Positions 27,689 through 36,183 are shown, numbered from the stretch's first letter. The stretch is DNA of 64,000 nucleotides from Desulfococcus multivorans (GCF_001854245.1 NZ_CP015381.1:1266001-1330000), one strand, 5' to 3'. Program-made: numbers and translations. Notes: a model not told the origin generated them from the letters alone.

Positions 27689-28846
27689 ATGGCTTTTTTT
27701 AAACTGACAGACGAGCAATTGATGATTCAAAGCATGGTTCGGGAGTTTTCGCGGAAAGTTGTCGCAGCGACGGCGGCCGAACGTGATAAATCCAAGGAAT
27801 TTCCCGCGGAGAACCTGAAGCAGATGGGCGAGCTTGGTCTCATGGGAATGATGGTCCCCGTGGAATACGGCGGCGAAGGGGCAGACACCATCAGCTACGT
27901 TCTTGCTCTTTCCGAAATCGCCTATTCTTGCGCCTCCACGGCGGTCGTCATGTCCGTTCACAACTCCATTGTGTGTGAGAGCATTCTTAATTTTGGCTCG
28001 GAAGCACAGAAAAAGCGATTTTTGCCGCGCATGACGGATGCCGAAATTATCGGCGCTTTTGCACTGACCGAACCTCATGCCGGTTCCGATCCAGTCTCTC
28101 AGTTGACTACAGCCGTCAAGGACGGGGATCATTATGTCATCAACGGCACTAAACGCTTCATTACAACGGGGAAGAACTGTGGGTTGGTGATCGTCACGGC
28201 CAAAACGGATGAGGCGGAAAAACACAGAGGCATCAGTGCGTTTATCGTTGAAAAGGGAACTCCCGGACTGATCGTTGGAAATGTTGAGGACAAGATGGGA
28301 CTGCGGGCCTCTGATACCACGGACCTCATCTTCGAGGATTGTCGCGTTCCGGCGGAGAACCTCCTGGGACGGGAAGGCGATGGATTCAAAATCGCCATGA
28401 AAGGGTTGGACGGCGGGCGGATCGGCATCGCAGCCCAGTCCGTCGGCGTGGCTCAGGCCGCCCTGGACAACGCTGTCAAATATGCCAAGGGAAGGGATCA
28501 GTTCGGCCAGAAGATTTCAAAATTCCAAGGCATTCGGTGGTATATCGCCGACATGGCTACGGAAATCGAAGCCGCCCGCCAGTTGATGTTTTCTGCTGCT
28601 GCGATGAAGGATCGCGGTGAAAAATATACCCAGCAGGCCTCCATGGCCAAGCTGTTCGCTTCGGAGATGGTCAATCGCATTACGGGAAAATGTCTCCAGA
28701 TTCATGGTGGTTACGGCTTTACCAAGGATTACGTCATTGAGCGCCTATACAGGGATGCCCGCGTATTCACGATCTATGAGGGAACTTCGGAGATCCAGCG
28801 GGTTGTAATATCGAACAATATACTGAAAGACAAGAGAAAACATTGA
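27689..28846 (+). CDS. acyl-CoA dehydrogenase (short-chain / branched-chain type)
   Basis: This 385-residue FAD enzyme removes hydrogens from C2 and C3 of an acyl-CoA, probably butyryl- or isobutyryl-CoA given its neighbours. It has FALTEPHAGSDP, RFITTGKNCGLVIV, GGYGFTKDYVIERLYRDAR and the catalytic-base segment IYEGTSEIQR. Electrons would normally pass to electron-transfer flavoprotein, which is not encoded here. It is in line with icmF, thiolase and hbd and completes the set apart from enoyl-CoA hydratase. Confidence 0.93.
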   Translation: MAFFKLTDEQLMIQSMVREFSRKVVAATAAERDKSKEFPAENLKQMGELGLMGMMVPVEYGGEGADTISYVLALSEIAYSCASTAVVMSVHNSIVCESILNFGSEAQKKRFLPRMTDAEIIGAFALTEPHAGSDPVSQLTTAVKDGDHYVINGTKRFITTGKNCGLVIVTAKTDEAEKHRGISAFIVEKGTPGLIVGNVEDKMGLRASDTTDLIFEDCRVPAENLLGREGDGFKIAMKGLDGGRIGIAAQSVGVAQAALDNAVKYAKGRDQFGQKISKFQGIRWYIADMATEIEAARQLMFSAAAMKDRGEKYTQQASMAKLFASEMVNRITGKCLQIHGGYGFTKDYVIERLYRDARVFTIYEGTSEIQRVVISNNILKDKRKH

Positions 28847-28931
28847 TTCTTTCGCGCATCTCATCCACCCGTGAAGAGGGGATGGGGTCGATATCGCCCA
28901 CCCCTCTCTCCCGATAATGTTGGAGGCGTTC

Positions 28932-29111
28932 ATGACCATCCGGATGATTGCGGAAGAGCTTTATCGCCTCATCAAGAACGTGGAAGAACTGGAACGGGCT
29001 CTCCGGAATGCACCCTTGGAGAAGCGGGCGGAGATAGAGGATCGACTTCGTAAAGCGAGAGCCGAGCGAAATCGCCTTCGGGCGATTCTTGAAAATAAAA
29101 AAAAAGGGTGA
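28932..29111 (+). CDS. small coiled-coil protein (59 aa)
   Basis: TTGGAGGCG precedes the ATG at 28932. The product is almost entirely charged helix (LYRLIKNVEELERALRNA, then EDRLRKARAERNRLRAILE), with heptad-like leucine spacing, and is probably oligomeric. No family is recognised. It ends in a lysine run and is followed by a long non-coding gap. Confidence 0.55.
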   Translation: MTIRMIAEELYRLIKNVEELERALRNAPLEKRAEIEDRLRKARAERNRLRAILENKKKG

Positions 29112-29163
29112 GGCCTCTTTAGCGGTTTGCACGATGTGTATCTCCACGAAAATTTCCACTGCG

Positions 29164-29183
29164 TGTCAAATAAATATTTGACA
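29164..29183. promoter_or_regulatory. 20-bp palindrome, possible operator
   Basis: TGTCAAATA (29164-29172) and TATTTGACA (29175-29183) are exact complements separated by AA. The sequence also contains TTGACA. Its regulator is unknown. Confidence 0.4.
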
Positions 29184-29531
29184 AACGATCGCCTTTGGAC
29201 TATCAAGGCAGAAATCGTCGAGATCATCGTTGCCGCTGGTGCTGATGGTCTGTATCAACATTCCGACCATTTACACGTGTTGAAGGTGATGTAAATATGC
29301 GCAACGCATGACCATCCCCGTTCAAGAGGAAGCGTTTGCCTCAGTTTTCCTTCGTTTTATCAAATGGTAAGTGATAGAACATCCAAAGCCAAATTTTTCA
29401 ATGAAGATTCCTGGAGTGATTCCCGCATAAATGAAACCGCCGTCTACGGGCTGGACCGTCCTGCCGGATATATGCCTATATGTACCACCTGCCCCTTTAT
29501 TGTAATGTTGCATTCTCCCTGATGATTGTAT

Positions 29532-29549
29532 CGATAAATCGATTTATCG
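29532..29549. promoter_or_regulatory. 18-bp perfect palindrome, possible operator
   Basis: CGATAAATCGATTTATCG is fully self-complementary. It lies 55 bases before the start of the small gene at 29604, where a dimeric regulator could control the promoter. No known consensus is recognised. Confidence 0.45.
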
Positions 29550-29603
29550 TGGTCTGATTTGTATGGTGTTGCAGCGTATTCAAAAGAAAGAATTGAGGAA
29601 CGA

Positions 29604-29768
29604 ATGGATATTGTGAAACGAACTGAAATTGAAGAAAAACTGCGGAAGCTGATTGAAGACGAGTTAAAGAAAGACGATGCCCGGAAAATTTCGGCACCCA
29701 AGGTGCCGTGCAACGTCATTCGTCGAAGAAAGGGAGAAAAGGATAAACGGATCTACGCTTTGAATTAG
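29604..29768 (+). CDS. small basic/acidic hypothetical protein (54 aa)
   Basis: TTGAGGAACGA precedes the ATG at 29604. The product is a charged helix ([19 protein letters not shown]) followed by a short basic tail with one cysteine ([19 protein letters not shown]). No family is recognised. It lies 110 bases upstream of the cold-shock gene. Confidence 0.5.
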   Translation: MDIVKRTEIEEKLRKLIEDELKKDDARKISAPKVPCNVIRRRKGEKDKRIYALN

Positions 29769-29877
29769 GAGGTTCTTCGAGCGAAAGCCTCTTATGTCCA
29801 TATGGACCGCTCCAGAATCATCCGTTTTCCGGGAACGGTTCAGCTATCAGGGGATTCATAATCATGGAGGTAGACTT

Positions 29878-30078
29878 ATGGCAAACGGCGTCGTGAAATG
29901 GTTCAATGATAAAAAAGGCTACGGCTTTATCGAGAAGGACGAGGGGGGCGACGTCTTCGTTCACTACTCTGCGATCAACATGGGCGGCTACAAATCCTTG
30001 AATGAAGGAGATCGGGTTTCCTTTGAGATTGAAAACGGCGATAAAGGGCCTGCGGCAGCAAATGTCGTCAAGATATAG
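29878..30078 (+). CDS. cold-shock domain protein
   Basis: A 66-residue single cold-shock domain with both RNA-binding motifs, KGYGFI (RNP1) and DVFVHYSAI (RNP2). It begins [13 protein letters not shown] like other CspA-family RNA chaperones. GGAGG lies 7 bases before the ATG, and a strong terminator follows, so it can be expressed on its own. Confidence 0.95.
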   Translation: MANGVVKWFNDKKGYGFIEKDEGGDVFVHYSAINMGGYKSLNEGDRVSFEIENGDKGPAAANVVKI

Positions 30079-30103
30079 CCATCCATAACCATATCCGTTT
30101 ATC

Positions 30104-30138
30104 AGGCATCCCGGCTTCCTCGCTTGGATGCCTTTTTT
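30104..30138 (+). terminator. Rho-independent terminator
   Basis: AGGCATCC (30104-30111) pairs with GGATGCCT (30126-30133), followed by a T tract. It lies 26 bases after the cold-shock gene and 41 bases before the next start codon. Confidence 0.88.
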
Positions 30139-30178
30139 GTTTTTTCTCACAACTGTGCCGTTATCAAGGAGATCACCC

Positions 30179-31567
30179 GTGTTGAATTTTCGCTTAAGCG
30201 AGGAACAGGAAAGGCTGAGACAATCGGCGAGGCGTTTTTCTCTGGAGGAAGTGCTGCCGGTTGCATGGCATTACGACGAAAAGGACGGCATCCCCATCGA
30301 TGTCCTTAAAAAGGCCTTTGAACGGGGAATCATGAATACCGACATCCCGCGGGAATATGGCGGAAAGGGACTGGGTCTCATTGAAGCAGCCCTGATTACC
30401 GAGGAGATCGCGGCAGCCTGCCCGGGGGTGGCAACCTCTCTTTTTGACAATTCCTTGGGCATGGAACCCTTATTCCTATCGAAAAATGAAAAGGTGAAGG
30501 CAAAGTATCTTCCCAGGATTGCAAATGAGTTCAAACTGATATGCTTCGCCACATCTGAGCCGACCATGGGGAGTGACGTGTCGGGAATCCGGTGTCGCGC
30601 CCAAAAAGACGGGGAAGACTACATCTTGAATGGAACGAAGTATTGGATTACCAACGGCGGTGTCGCCGACTATATGACCATCTTCGCTACCGTGGACCCC
30701 AAACGCAAGCACGACGGTATCTGTGCCTTTGTCGTCGAGAAAGAATGGGCGGGGGTTTCCGTCGGACGCCCGATCCCCAAGATGGGCCAGCGGTGTTCGA
30801 ACACCACCGCGCTGAATCTGAAGGCGGTTCGGGTGCCGAAGGAAAACGTCATTGCCGAGCCGGGTGAAGGATTTACTCTGGCGATGAAGACATTTTCAAG
30901 AACCCGCCCCATCATTGGTGCTTTCGCAGTCGGAGCCGCTCGATCATGTATGGAATTTGCCATTGACTACGTCAAGGGGAGAAAGGCGTTCGGCGTACCG
31001 ATTGGCGATTTTCAGTCGCTTCAGTTCAAAATAGCGGAGATGTACCAGAAGATCGAAACGTCGCGGCTTCTGGTCTGGAAATCGGCCTGGGAGGCTGACA
31101 ACGGGATGGATCCGACCCTATCCGCCTCCATCGCCAAATTTTACGCCACAGAGTCAGCCCTCGATGTGGCTAACGAGGCGCTCCAGGTCTTTGGCGGATA
31201 CGGTTATACGCAAATGTTTCCCATCGAAAAGTTTCTTCGGGATATCCGATTGTACCGGATTTACGAGGGCACGAGCGAAGTACAGCGAACGATCGTGGCC
31301 GGCCATGCCATGAAGGTTTATTCACCGGTCATGCCCCTACTTGAGGATCTGCCCGTTATGCGGGCGAAAACGCCTTTCCAGGCCGAGGTCGAAGGCCAGG
31401 GGATCTGGCGTTGCCGGATGTGCGGTTATGTTCATTATGGGGATAAGCCGCCTCAGGAGTGTCCCTACTGTTTTTTTCCGGAAACGGCATTCAAGCCCTA
31501 TTCCCCCAAAGGGCTGAACCGTCGGAAGGATTCCGAATCCGAAGACGCCGGATCGTTGCCTCAGTGA
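30179..31567 (+). CDS. acyl-CoA dehydrogenase fused to a C-terminal rubredoxin domain
   Basis: The first 390 or so residues are a full acyl-CoA dehydrogenase (CFATSEPTMGSDVSG, GGYGYTQMFPIEKFLRDIR, catalytic-base segment IYEGTSEVQR). The last 54 residues form a rubredoxin-type iron site: Cys412-x-x-Cys415-Gly-Tyr and Cys428-Pro-Tyr-Cys431. The iron could take electrons from the reduced flavin without electron-transfer flavoprotein, or pass them between the two; this is inference. The GTG at 30179 follows AAGGAG by 7 bases; a TTG at 30182 is the alternative. A terminator separates it from cspA, so it has its own promoter. Confidence 0.9.
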   Translation: MLNFRLSEEQERLRQSARRFSLEEVLPVAWHYDEKDGIPIDVLKKAFERGIMNTDIPREYGGKGLGLIEAALITEEIAAACPGVATSLFDNSLGMEPLFLSKNEKVKAKYLPRIANEFKLICFATSEPTMGSDVSGIRCRAQKDGEDYILNGTKYWITNGGVADYMTIFATVDPKRKHDGICAFVVEKEWAGVSVGRPIPKMGQRCSNTTALNLKAVRVPKENVIAEPGEGFTLAMKTFSRTRPIIGAFAVGAARSCMEFAIDYVKGRKAFGVPIGDFQSLQFKIAEMYQKIETSRLLVWKSAWEADNGMDPTLSASIAKFYATESALDVANEALQVFGGYGYTQMFPIEKFLRDIRLYRIYEGTSEVQRTIVAGHAMKVYSPVMPLLEDLPVMRAKTPFQAEVEGQGIWRCRMCGYVHYGDKPPQECPYCFFPETAFKPYSPKGLNRRKDSESEDAGSLPQ

Positions 31568-31684
31568 CACCGCACGCGGAACCTTCCGAATTCGGTCCGC
31601 CTCGCCAATTTCCGTCGAGCCGCCTTGATTTTTGAGGTAATCGTCTTAAAATTAAGGCTAAACCTCAAAACAAAGGAGGTCTGT

Positions 31685-31888
31685 ATGGACTGCCGTTATC
31701 ATTACGAAAAATTCAGCAGCGGAAGCGATGAGTTCGAGACGGAATTCACGCAGTACCTGAACCGGAAGCGCTCGGAGAATTGGTGCGTGCAATCCTGTGC
31801 TTACAGCCGGGATTCCGAAAACAGCACCATGCATGCCGATTGTATCTTTACCGGGGGATCCACTGCCGGACAGTCGATAATATCCTGA
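31685..31888 (+). CDS. small cysteine-containing hypothetical protein (67 aa)
   Basis: A textbook AAAGGAGG precedes the ATG at 31685. The product has five-six-residue-spaced cysteines (MDCRYHYEKF, NWCVQSCAYS, HADCIF) and no signal peptide. Metal or disulfide chemistry is possible. No family is recognised. Confidence 0.62.
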   Translation: MDCRYHYEKFSSGSDEFETEFTQYLNRKRSENWCVQSCAYSRDSENSTMHADCIFTGGSTAGQSIIS

Positions 31889-31903
31889 TCAACAACTTTG
31901 ACA

Positions 31904-31930
31904 AAGGCCGCACCCATACAGTGCGGCCTT
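31904..31930 (+). promoter_or_regulatory. 10-bp perfect hairpin in front of htpX
   Basis: AAGGCCGCAC (31904-31913) pairs with GTGCGGCCTT (31921-31930) around CCATACA. Only two T follow, so termination would be weak. It lies 26 bases before the htpX start and 15 bases after the previous stop. It could be a leaky terminator or a leader structure. Confidence 0.45.
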
Positions 31931-31956
31931 CAGCGTCATTGGAGGAGCGAAAAACG

Positions 31957-32868
31957 ATGGGGAACCAGATACGGACGACCATACTTTTGGGGGTCATGAC
32001 GGCCTTTTTGGTGGGAATCGGGGGGCTGATCGGCGGTCGAGGCGGCATGATAACGGCCCTGATTCTGGCAGCCGGCATGAATTTTTTCAGTTACTGGTTT
32101 TCCGACCGGATCGTTCTGGGCATGTACCGGGCCAGGGAGATCACCCCGGGGGAAGCTCCGGAGCTTTACGATATCGTGCGGATCCTGGCCGAACGGGCGG
32201 GATTGCCTATGCCCCGTATCTACGTTATCCCGGCGGAGGCGCCAAACGCCTTCGCAACAGGCCGGAATCCCGATAACGCAGTGGTAGCGGTGACCGAGGG
32301 GCTCATTCACCTCATGGATCGAGAAGAGATCATGGGGGTCCTCGCCCATGAACTGGGTCATGTTCGGAACAGGGACATCCTCATCGGATCCATTGCGGCG
32401 ACCATGGCCGGTGCTGTGATGCTGCTGGCCGACATGGCCCGATGGTCTGCCGTTTTCGGCGGGTTCAGAGACAACGAAAAGGGCGGCGGTCTTGGCGGCG
32501 TCGGCTTGATCGTGATGTCGATTCTGGCACCCGTTGCGGCCCTCCTCATTCAGATGGGGATCAGCCGGTCCCGGGAATATCTGGCGGATGAAACCGCAGC
32601 GCAACTGGTCGGCAGCCCTGACGGCCTGAGCCGGGCACTGGAGAAACTGGGCGCTTATGCCGGGCAACTGCCCATGCCTGCACGGCCCGAAACCGCACAC
32701 ATGTTCATTGTCAATCCGCTTTCGGGACGTGGCTTGATGCACTTGTTTTCCACCCATCCACCTCTGGCGGATCGAATTGCAAGGCTTCGAAAGCGATCGG
32801 TTGGGGGCAACGGAAAACGCGGCACCGTGAAGGAGCCTGAAAACATATGGGAGCGCCTTTCGGGTTGA
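31957..32868 (+). CDS. htpX: membrane zinc protease HtpX
   Basis: This 303-residue M48-family protease degrades damaged membrane proteins. It has two N-terminal membrane helices, the zinc motif HELGH (His131, Glu132, His135), two further helices and the third ligand in SREYLADE. The C-terminal STHPPLADRI segment is family-typical. GGAGGAG precedes the ATG. It is usually stress-induced, and the hairpin just upstream may contribute. Confidence 0.95.
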   Translation: MGNQIRTTILLGVMTAFLVGIGGLIGGRGGMITALILAAGMNFFSYWFSDRIVLGMYRAREITPGEAPELYDIVRILAERAGLPMPRIYVIPAEAPNAFATGRNPDNAVVAVTEGLIHLMDREEIMGVLAHELGHVRNRDILIGSIAATMAGAVMLLADMARWSAVFGGFRDNEKGGGLGGVGLIVMSILAPVAALLIQMGISRSREYLADETAAQLVGSPDGLSRALEKLGAYAGQLPMPARPETAHMFIVNPLSGRGLMHLFSTHPPLADRIARLRKRSVGGNGKRGTVKEPENIWERLSG

Positions 32869-32910
32869 TTCGGCTTTGTGACGGAATCGGCCGGCATGGT
32901 GGAAAGGACG

Positions 32911-33546
32911 TCACGGATTTTGAGACTGATGAGATTCGAAAATACCGCAGGCTTGACCCAAAACAACGGCGTTGGCTTTCGGGTCCGGGGCCCTCGAAAT
33001 GAAGCTGATGACCGCGATCCCGGCTGCACCGGTATCGAGACAGGCGCGGGTGTTGTGAGCGGTGATGCCCCCAATGGCTACTACAGGGAGAGGAGCGGCA
33101 TCGACGATGGCCTTGAGCCCTGAAAGCCCTTTGACCGCCTTGGCATCGGTTTTGGTGCCGGTGGGAAAGATCGGGCCGGTGCCGATGTAATCGCATGACG
33201 ACAGGTCGGTGTTACGCAGCTCATCGAGATTTGAGACGGAGACACCGATAATGGCCTCCCCGCCCAACCGTTGGCGCGCGACAGTGGGGGATATATCCTC
33301 CTGGCCGACGTGAATACCGTCGGCCCCCACGCGTTCGGCCAAGCCTATGTCGTCGTTGATGACTAATGGGATGCCCCACTCGCTGCAGAGCCATCGGATT
33401 TGAAGGATTTCGGGCAAAAAAGCGTCGGAAAATGACTTGTTGCGGTATTGGATCATCGTTGCCCCTGCACCAAGAGCGATCCGGGTCTGTTGTATGGGGG
33501 GACAGCTCGGTGCGTTGTCGTCCGTAATGAAGTAGAAACGCAACAT
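32911..33546 (-). CDS. thiE: thiamine-phosphate synthase
   Basis: This protein of about 211 residues couples HMP pyrophosphate to THZ phosphate to make thiamine phosphate. It has the TIM-barrel motifs YRNKSF, LVINDDIGLAERVGADGIHVGQED and the phosphate-binding YIGTGPIFPTGTK and VVAIGGITAHN. The ATG at 33546 is preceded by AGGA; an ATG at 33570 would add eight residues. No other thiamine gene and no THI-box sequence are seen nearby. It converges on htpX. Confidence 0.93.
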   Translation of the reverse strand: MLRFYFITDDNAPSCPPIQQTRIALGAGATMIQYRNKSFSDAFLPEILQIRWLCSEWGIPLVINDDIGLAERVGADGIHVGQEDISPTVARQRLGGEAIIGVSVSNLDELRNTDLSSCDYIGTGPIFPTGTKTDAKAVKGLSGLKAIVDAAPLPVVAIGGITAHNTRACLDTGAAGIAVISFISRAPDPKANAVVLGQACGIFESHQSQNP

Positions 33547-33800
33547 TTTCCTAAGTGGGCGACACTTCATTTATCTACCGTTCCGTAAAAATTTCCGAGA
33601 AATTTCAGACAGTGCCGCTCCAGCTGTATCCGAGACCATTCTGCTCTCTATGCCAGTGCCGAAGCAAGCGAGTGTCTGGAATATACATAAAGAATATATC
33701 TTGTTGTGGCTAAAAAAACAAGCCGTTATGCAATTGCCGGAACAAACCGGCAAAAGTGATAGCATCTCCTGAGCGGCCCAATTCCAAAAAAGAATGAAAT

Positions 33801-34085
33801 TCACAGAGGGGCCGTCGGCGCCGCTTCTCTGCCGTCATTTTCCGTAACGGCGATTTTTTTTATGAAAATACGTTTGTCCCCCTTTTTGCTGGTGATAATC
33901 GGCCCTGACGCCTGGATGCATTTCCCCACCATGTTCAGAAAAAATTCGCTGTTTTCAATGCTGTAAGTCTCTTCGTTTGTGGTCTGGATCTCCATCTCAA
34001 GGACAATGCCCTCATCGTCCCACGCACAGGGGATCAATATGCCTTCTACCGTATGTGTTTCTCTTCTATTTTTGTTCTTCATCAT
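33801..34085 (-). CDS. hypothetical protein (94 aa)
   Basis: AAAAAGGG precedes a TTG-ATG-ATG start region; the ATG at 34085 is preferred. The protein begins with a basic stretch (MMKNKNRRETHTVEG) and continues as a beta-rich domain (GIVLEMEIQTTNEETYSIE). There is no signal peptide. No family is recognised. About 250 bases without a gene separate it from thiE; that stretch holds only a small hairpin (TGCCGG / CCGGCA near 33733). Confidence 0.5.
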   Translation of the reverse strand: MMKNKNRRETHTVEGILIPCAWDDEGIVLEMEIQTTNEETYSIENSEFFLNMVGKCIQASGPIITSKKGDKRIFIKKIAVTENDGREAAPTAPL

Positions 34086-34278
34086 CAACCCTTTTTATCA
34101 TTGCAGCGTTGGTTTCAAGCCGAATCGAATCCTTAAAAAGGGCACAGCAAATAATATGCCGACAAATTAAATCAAAAGTCAAAAAGAGATTTAAGTGAAA
34201 CAAATCTTATAAAAAGATTCTGCCCATGATCCGATTCATCCCCGTTTTGAAGCCCCGTCTGAAGGCGCCTGAATTTGA

Positions 34279-34431
34279 TGGTGTTACAGGAACCCGGAAT
34301 TCCGAATTGCCATGGCATGTGAACTGGAAGTTCCGGTCTCCAAGGCCTGTGAGATCATCGAATCAGATGACGTCGGGGTCGGGCGGCGCTTGCTGCCGAC
34401 GAATCAGGGGTATGGTCTGATAAAAAATTGA
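34279..34431 (+). pseudogene. possible remnant of an ISL3-like transposase
   Basis: An open stretch ends at 34431 and reads PEFRIAMACELEVPVSKA, then CEIIESDDVGVGRRLL. The pattern resembles the helix-turn-helix segment in the middle of ISL3-family transposases (FEALA..LCRELPVAAVA..., then a D-x-R-[VL]-W-R-V-L region). Nothing recognisable of that transposase lies on either side, and no inverted repeats were found. The surrounding 34086-34549 gap is otherwise featureless. The resemblance is by eye and may be chance. Confidence 0.25.
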
Positions 34432-34549
34432 GATGCCGCTGGATTGCAGTTGAATTTGGCGTGAAAGCAACATAAAAGAGGAACTTTAAATTCCGGAGTG
34501 TTCAAAAAGACCCGGTTTACAGGTGGATCGATAGGATTTGGGAGTATCA

Positions 34550-35941
34550 ATGGAGTCCGTTCTTGTGATTTGCCGGAACAAGGAAGCCCTTCAGGCCATC
34601 ATATCCGCTTTTCCGAAGGATAGCCGGGTCGATAGGGCTGCAAACCCATCCCGTGCGATGACCTTCTTAAAGAAAAATTCCTATGAATTCGTGTTCATCG
34701 ATATCGATATCCTTCAGGCGTCCTATCCGGATTTACCGATCGATGAAGCGCTGACCGTCTTTCGCAAGGGGCATGAGGCCTCTGAATTTATCGTTATGTC
34801 TTCCAAAAGCCAAATCCGACAGATGGTCAAGGCATTGAAATTCGGGGCCGCCGACTATCTTACCTATCCCGTTGAACCGGAGGAGGTCGCCCTGGTGCTG
34901 AAAAACCTTCGGGAGTCGATGATGCTTGCCTCCGAATTGGCTTATCTAAGAGAGCGTCATTTCCAGGAGGCGGCCTATGAGCTCATCGATTCTCAAAATA
35001 CGGCCATGATCAAGGTGTTTAACAGCATCCGGATGGTTGCTCCGACACGGACCCCCATACTGTTGGTGGGAGAGACCGGTGTCGGGAAAGGGGTTCTGGC
35101 GAGATTGATCCATCGCCAGAGTCATCGTAAGAATGCGCAGTTTATCAGTGTCCATTGCGGTGCAATTCCGGAAACCCTGGTGGAAAATGAACTGTTTGGC
35201 CATGAGAAAGGCGCATTCACCGGCGCTGGTCACAGGAAACTCGGAAAGTTCGAAATCGCAAGTGAAGGTACGATTTTTCTGGATGAGATCGGTACCGTCA
35301 CGCCTCTCATTCAAATCAAACTGCTTCAGGTTCTCCAGGACGGAACCTTCAGCAGACTGGGTGGAGAGGAGGAACTGAAGACCCAGGCCAGGGTGATCGC
35401 CGCTACGAACGCCGATCTGAAACAGATGAGCCAGGAGGGACAGTTTCGGAAAGATCTGTACTATCGCCTCAATGTTTTCCCCATCGAGATTCCCCCGTTA
35501 CGAAAGCGGCTCGAGGACATTCCTTTTTTCGTGGAAATGTTCCTTAAAAAATTGAATCGGCTCTATTGCAAGGAGATCAAGGGAGCGCATCCGTCGGTCA
35601 TTGATGCATTGATGCATTACAGCTGGCCTGGAAACATCCGGGAACTCGAAAATCTGATCGAGCGAGCCTATATCGTGGAAACCTCCAGGTTGCTGACACC
35701 TGAAAGTTTTTCGGTGGAATTGATTGAGGCTGAAGCGGCGACAAAGACAATCCATTCGGGTGCCTCCCTGGCTGAGGGGCGGCGTCGGGCTGTCGAGGTT
35801 TTTGAAAAGCAGTACCTGACGGAGCTTTTGGCACGGCACAGGGGAAGGGTTAAAAGTGCCGCTGCGGATGCCGGCGTCAGCACACGGCAGTTAAGCAAAC
35901 TGATGTTGAAATACGCTCTTAGAAAAGAGGTTTTCAAATAG
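34550..35941 (+). CDS. sigma-54-dependent transcriptional activator with degenerate receiver
   Basis: A 463-residue NtrC-type activator. Residues 1-125 resemble a response-regulator receiver. The usual acidic pair near the start is missing (VLVICRNKEA) and the conserved Lys of DYLxKP is Tyr (DYLTYPVEPEE), so phosphorylation control is doubtful. The AAA+ domain has Walker A GETGVGKG (about 173), the sigma-54 loop GAFTGA (about 220), FLDEIGTV and RLNVFPIEIPPLRKR. A C-terminal Fis-type helix-turn-helix ends AAADAGVSTRQLSKLM. GGGAG precedes ATG 34550. A sigma-54 promoter lies 365 bases downstream, a likely target. Confidence 0.9.
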   Translation: MESVLVICRNKEALQAIISAFPKDSRVDRAANPSRAMTFLKKNSYEFVFIDIDILQASYPDLPIDEALTVFRKGHEASEFIVMSSKSQIRQMVKALKFGAADYLTYPVEPEEVALVLKNLRESMMLASELAYLRERHFQEAAYELIDSQNTAMIKVFNSIRMVAPTRTPILLVGETGVGKGVLARLIHRQSHRKNAQFISVHCGAIPETLVENELFGHEKGAFTGAGHRKLGKFEIASEGTIFLDEIGTVTPLIQIKLLQVLQDGTFSRLGGEEELKTQARVIAATNADLKQMSQEGQFRKDLYYRLNVFPIEIPPLRKRLEDIPFFVEMFLKKLNRLYCKEIKGAHPSVIDALMHYSWPGNIRELENLIERAYIVETSRLLTPESFSVELIEAEAATKTIHSGASLAEGRRRAVEVFEKQYLTELLARHRGRVKSAAADAGVSTRQLSKLMLKYALRKEVFK

Positions 35942-36183
35942 CTATCGTTCCATGGCAACTTTCAGTCGGAATATCAATTTATTGGCTAAGACATTTCTCC
36001 GCTTGGTCGAAGTAATTCCAGGCACGATCTTCCCGAATGCCGGCTTTCGTTCGACAATTATCCCGATGACATTCCCGCCGACAACTCCCAGCGCATAAAC
36101 AAGCGAAAGCTCCTCGACAACAGGAACGACGGTCCAAGGGGCACTCCTGCGATGATATCTTCGAAGTCAAAGGCAAATTTCAT
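35942..36183 (-). pseudogene. possible frameshifted small gene
   Basis: On the minus strand an ATG at 36183 opens MKFAFDFEDIIAGVPLGP, but the protein-like continuation is in another frame. Positions 36166-35942 are open for 74 codons and read TVVPVVEELSLVYALGVVGG, then ERKPAFGKIVPG, with no normal start codon. An AGGAGG at 36214-36219 is too far from the ATG. This could be a decayed gene or chance. It converges on the sigma-54 activator gene. Confidence 0.25.

Larger units (their letters stand above)
29112..29603. other. long intergenic region with two palindromes
   Basis: Nearly 500 AT-rich bases without a convincing gene. A minus-strand frame at 29322-29513 has its only ribosome-binding-like site directly against its ATG and was not accepted. 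The region contains TGTCAAATA-AA-TATTTGACA (29164-29183) and an 18-bp perfect palindrome (29532-29549), both listed separately. It must include the promoter for the next small gene and perhaps cspA. Confidence 0.5.

Noticed and set aside
29322-29513. A 63-codon minus-strand frame in the gap before cspA
   Set aside because: Its ribosome-binding-like AGGGAG abuts the ATG with only one base between, the protein matches nothing recognisable, and it lies in AT-rich non-coding DNA. It is left as doubtful.
33547-33800. A TPP riboswitch upstream of thiE
   Set aside because: The conserved CUGAGA and ACCUGAUCUGG-like words are absent in this region on the minus strand.
33571-33804. A 77-codon minus-strand frame between thiE and the 94-residue gene
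   Set aside because: No ribosome-binding site, odd composition with many Cys and Phe, and no family pattern.
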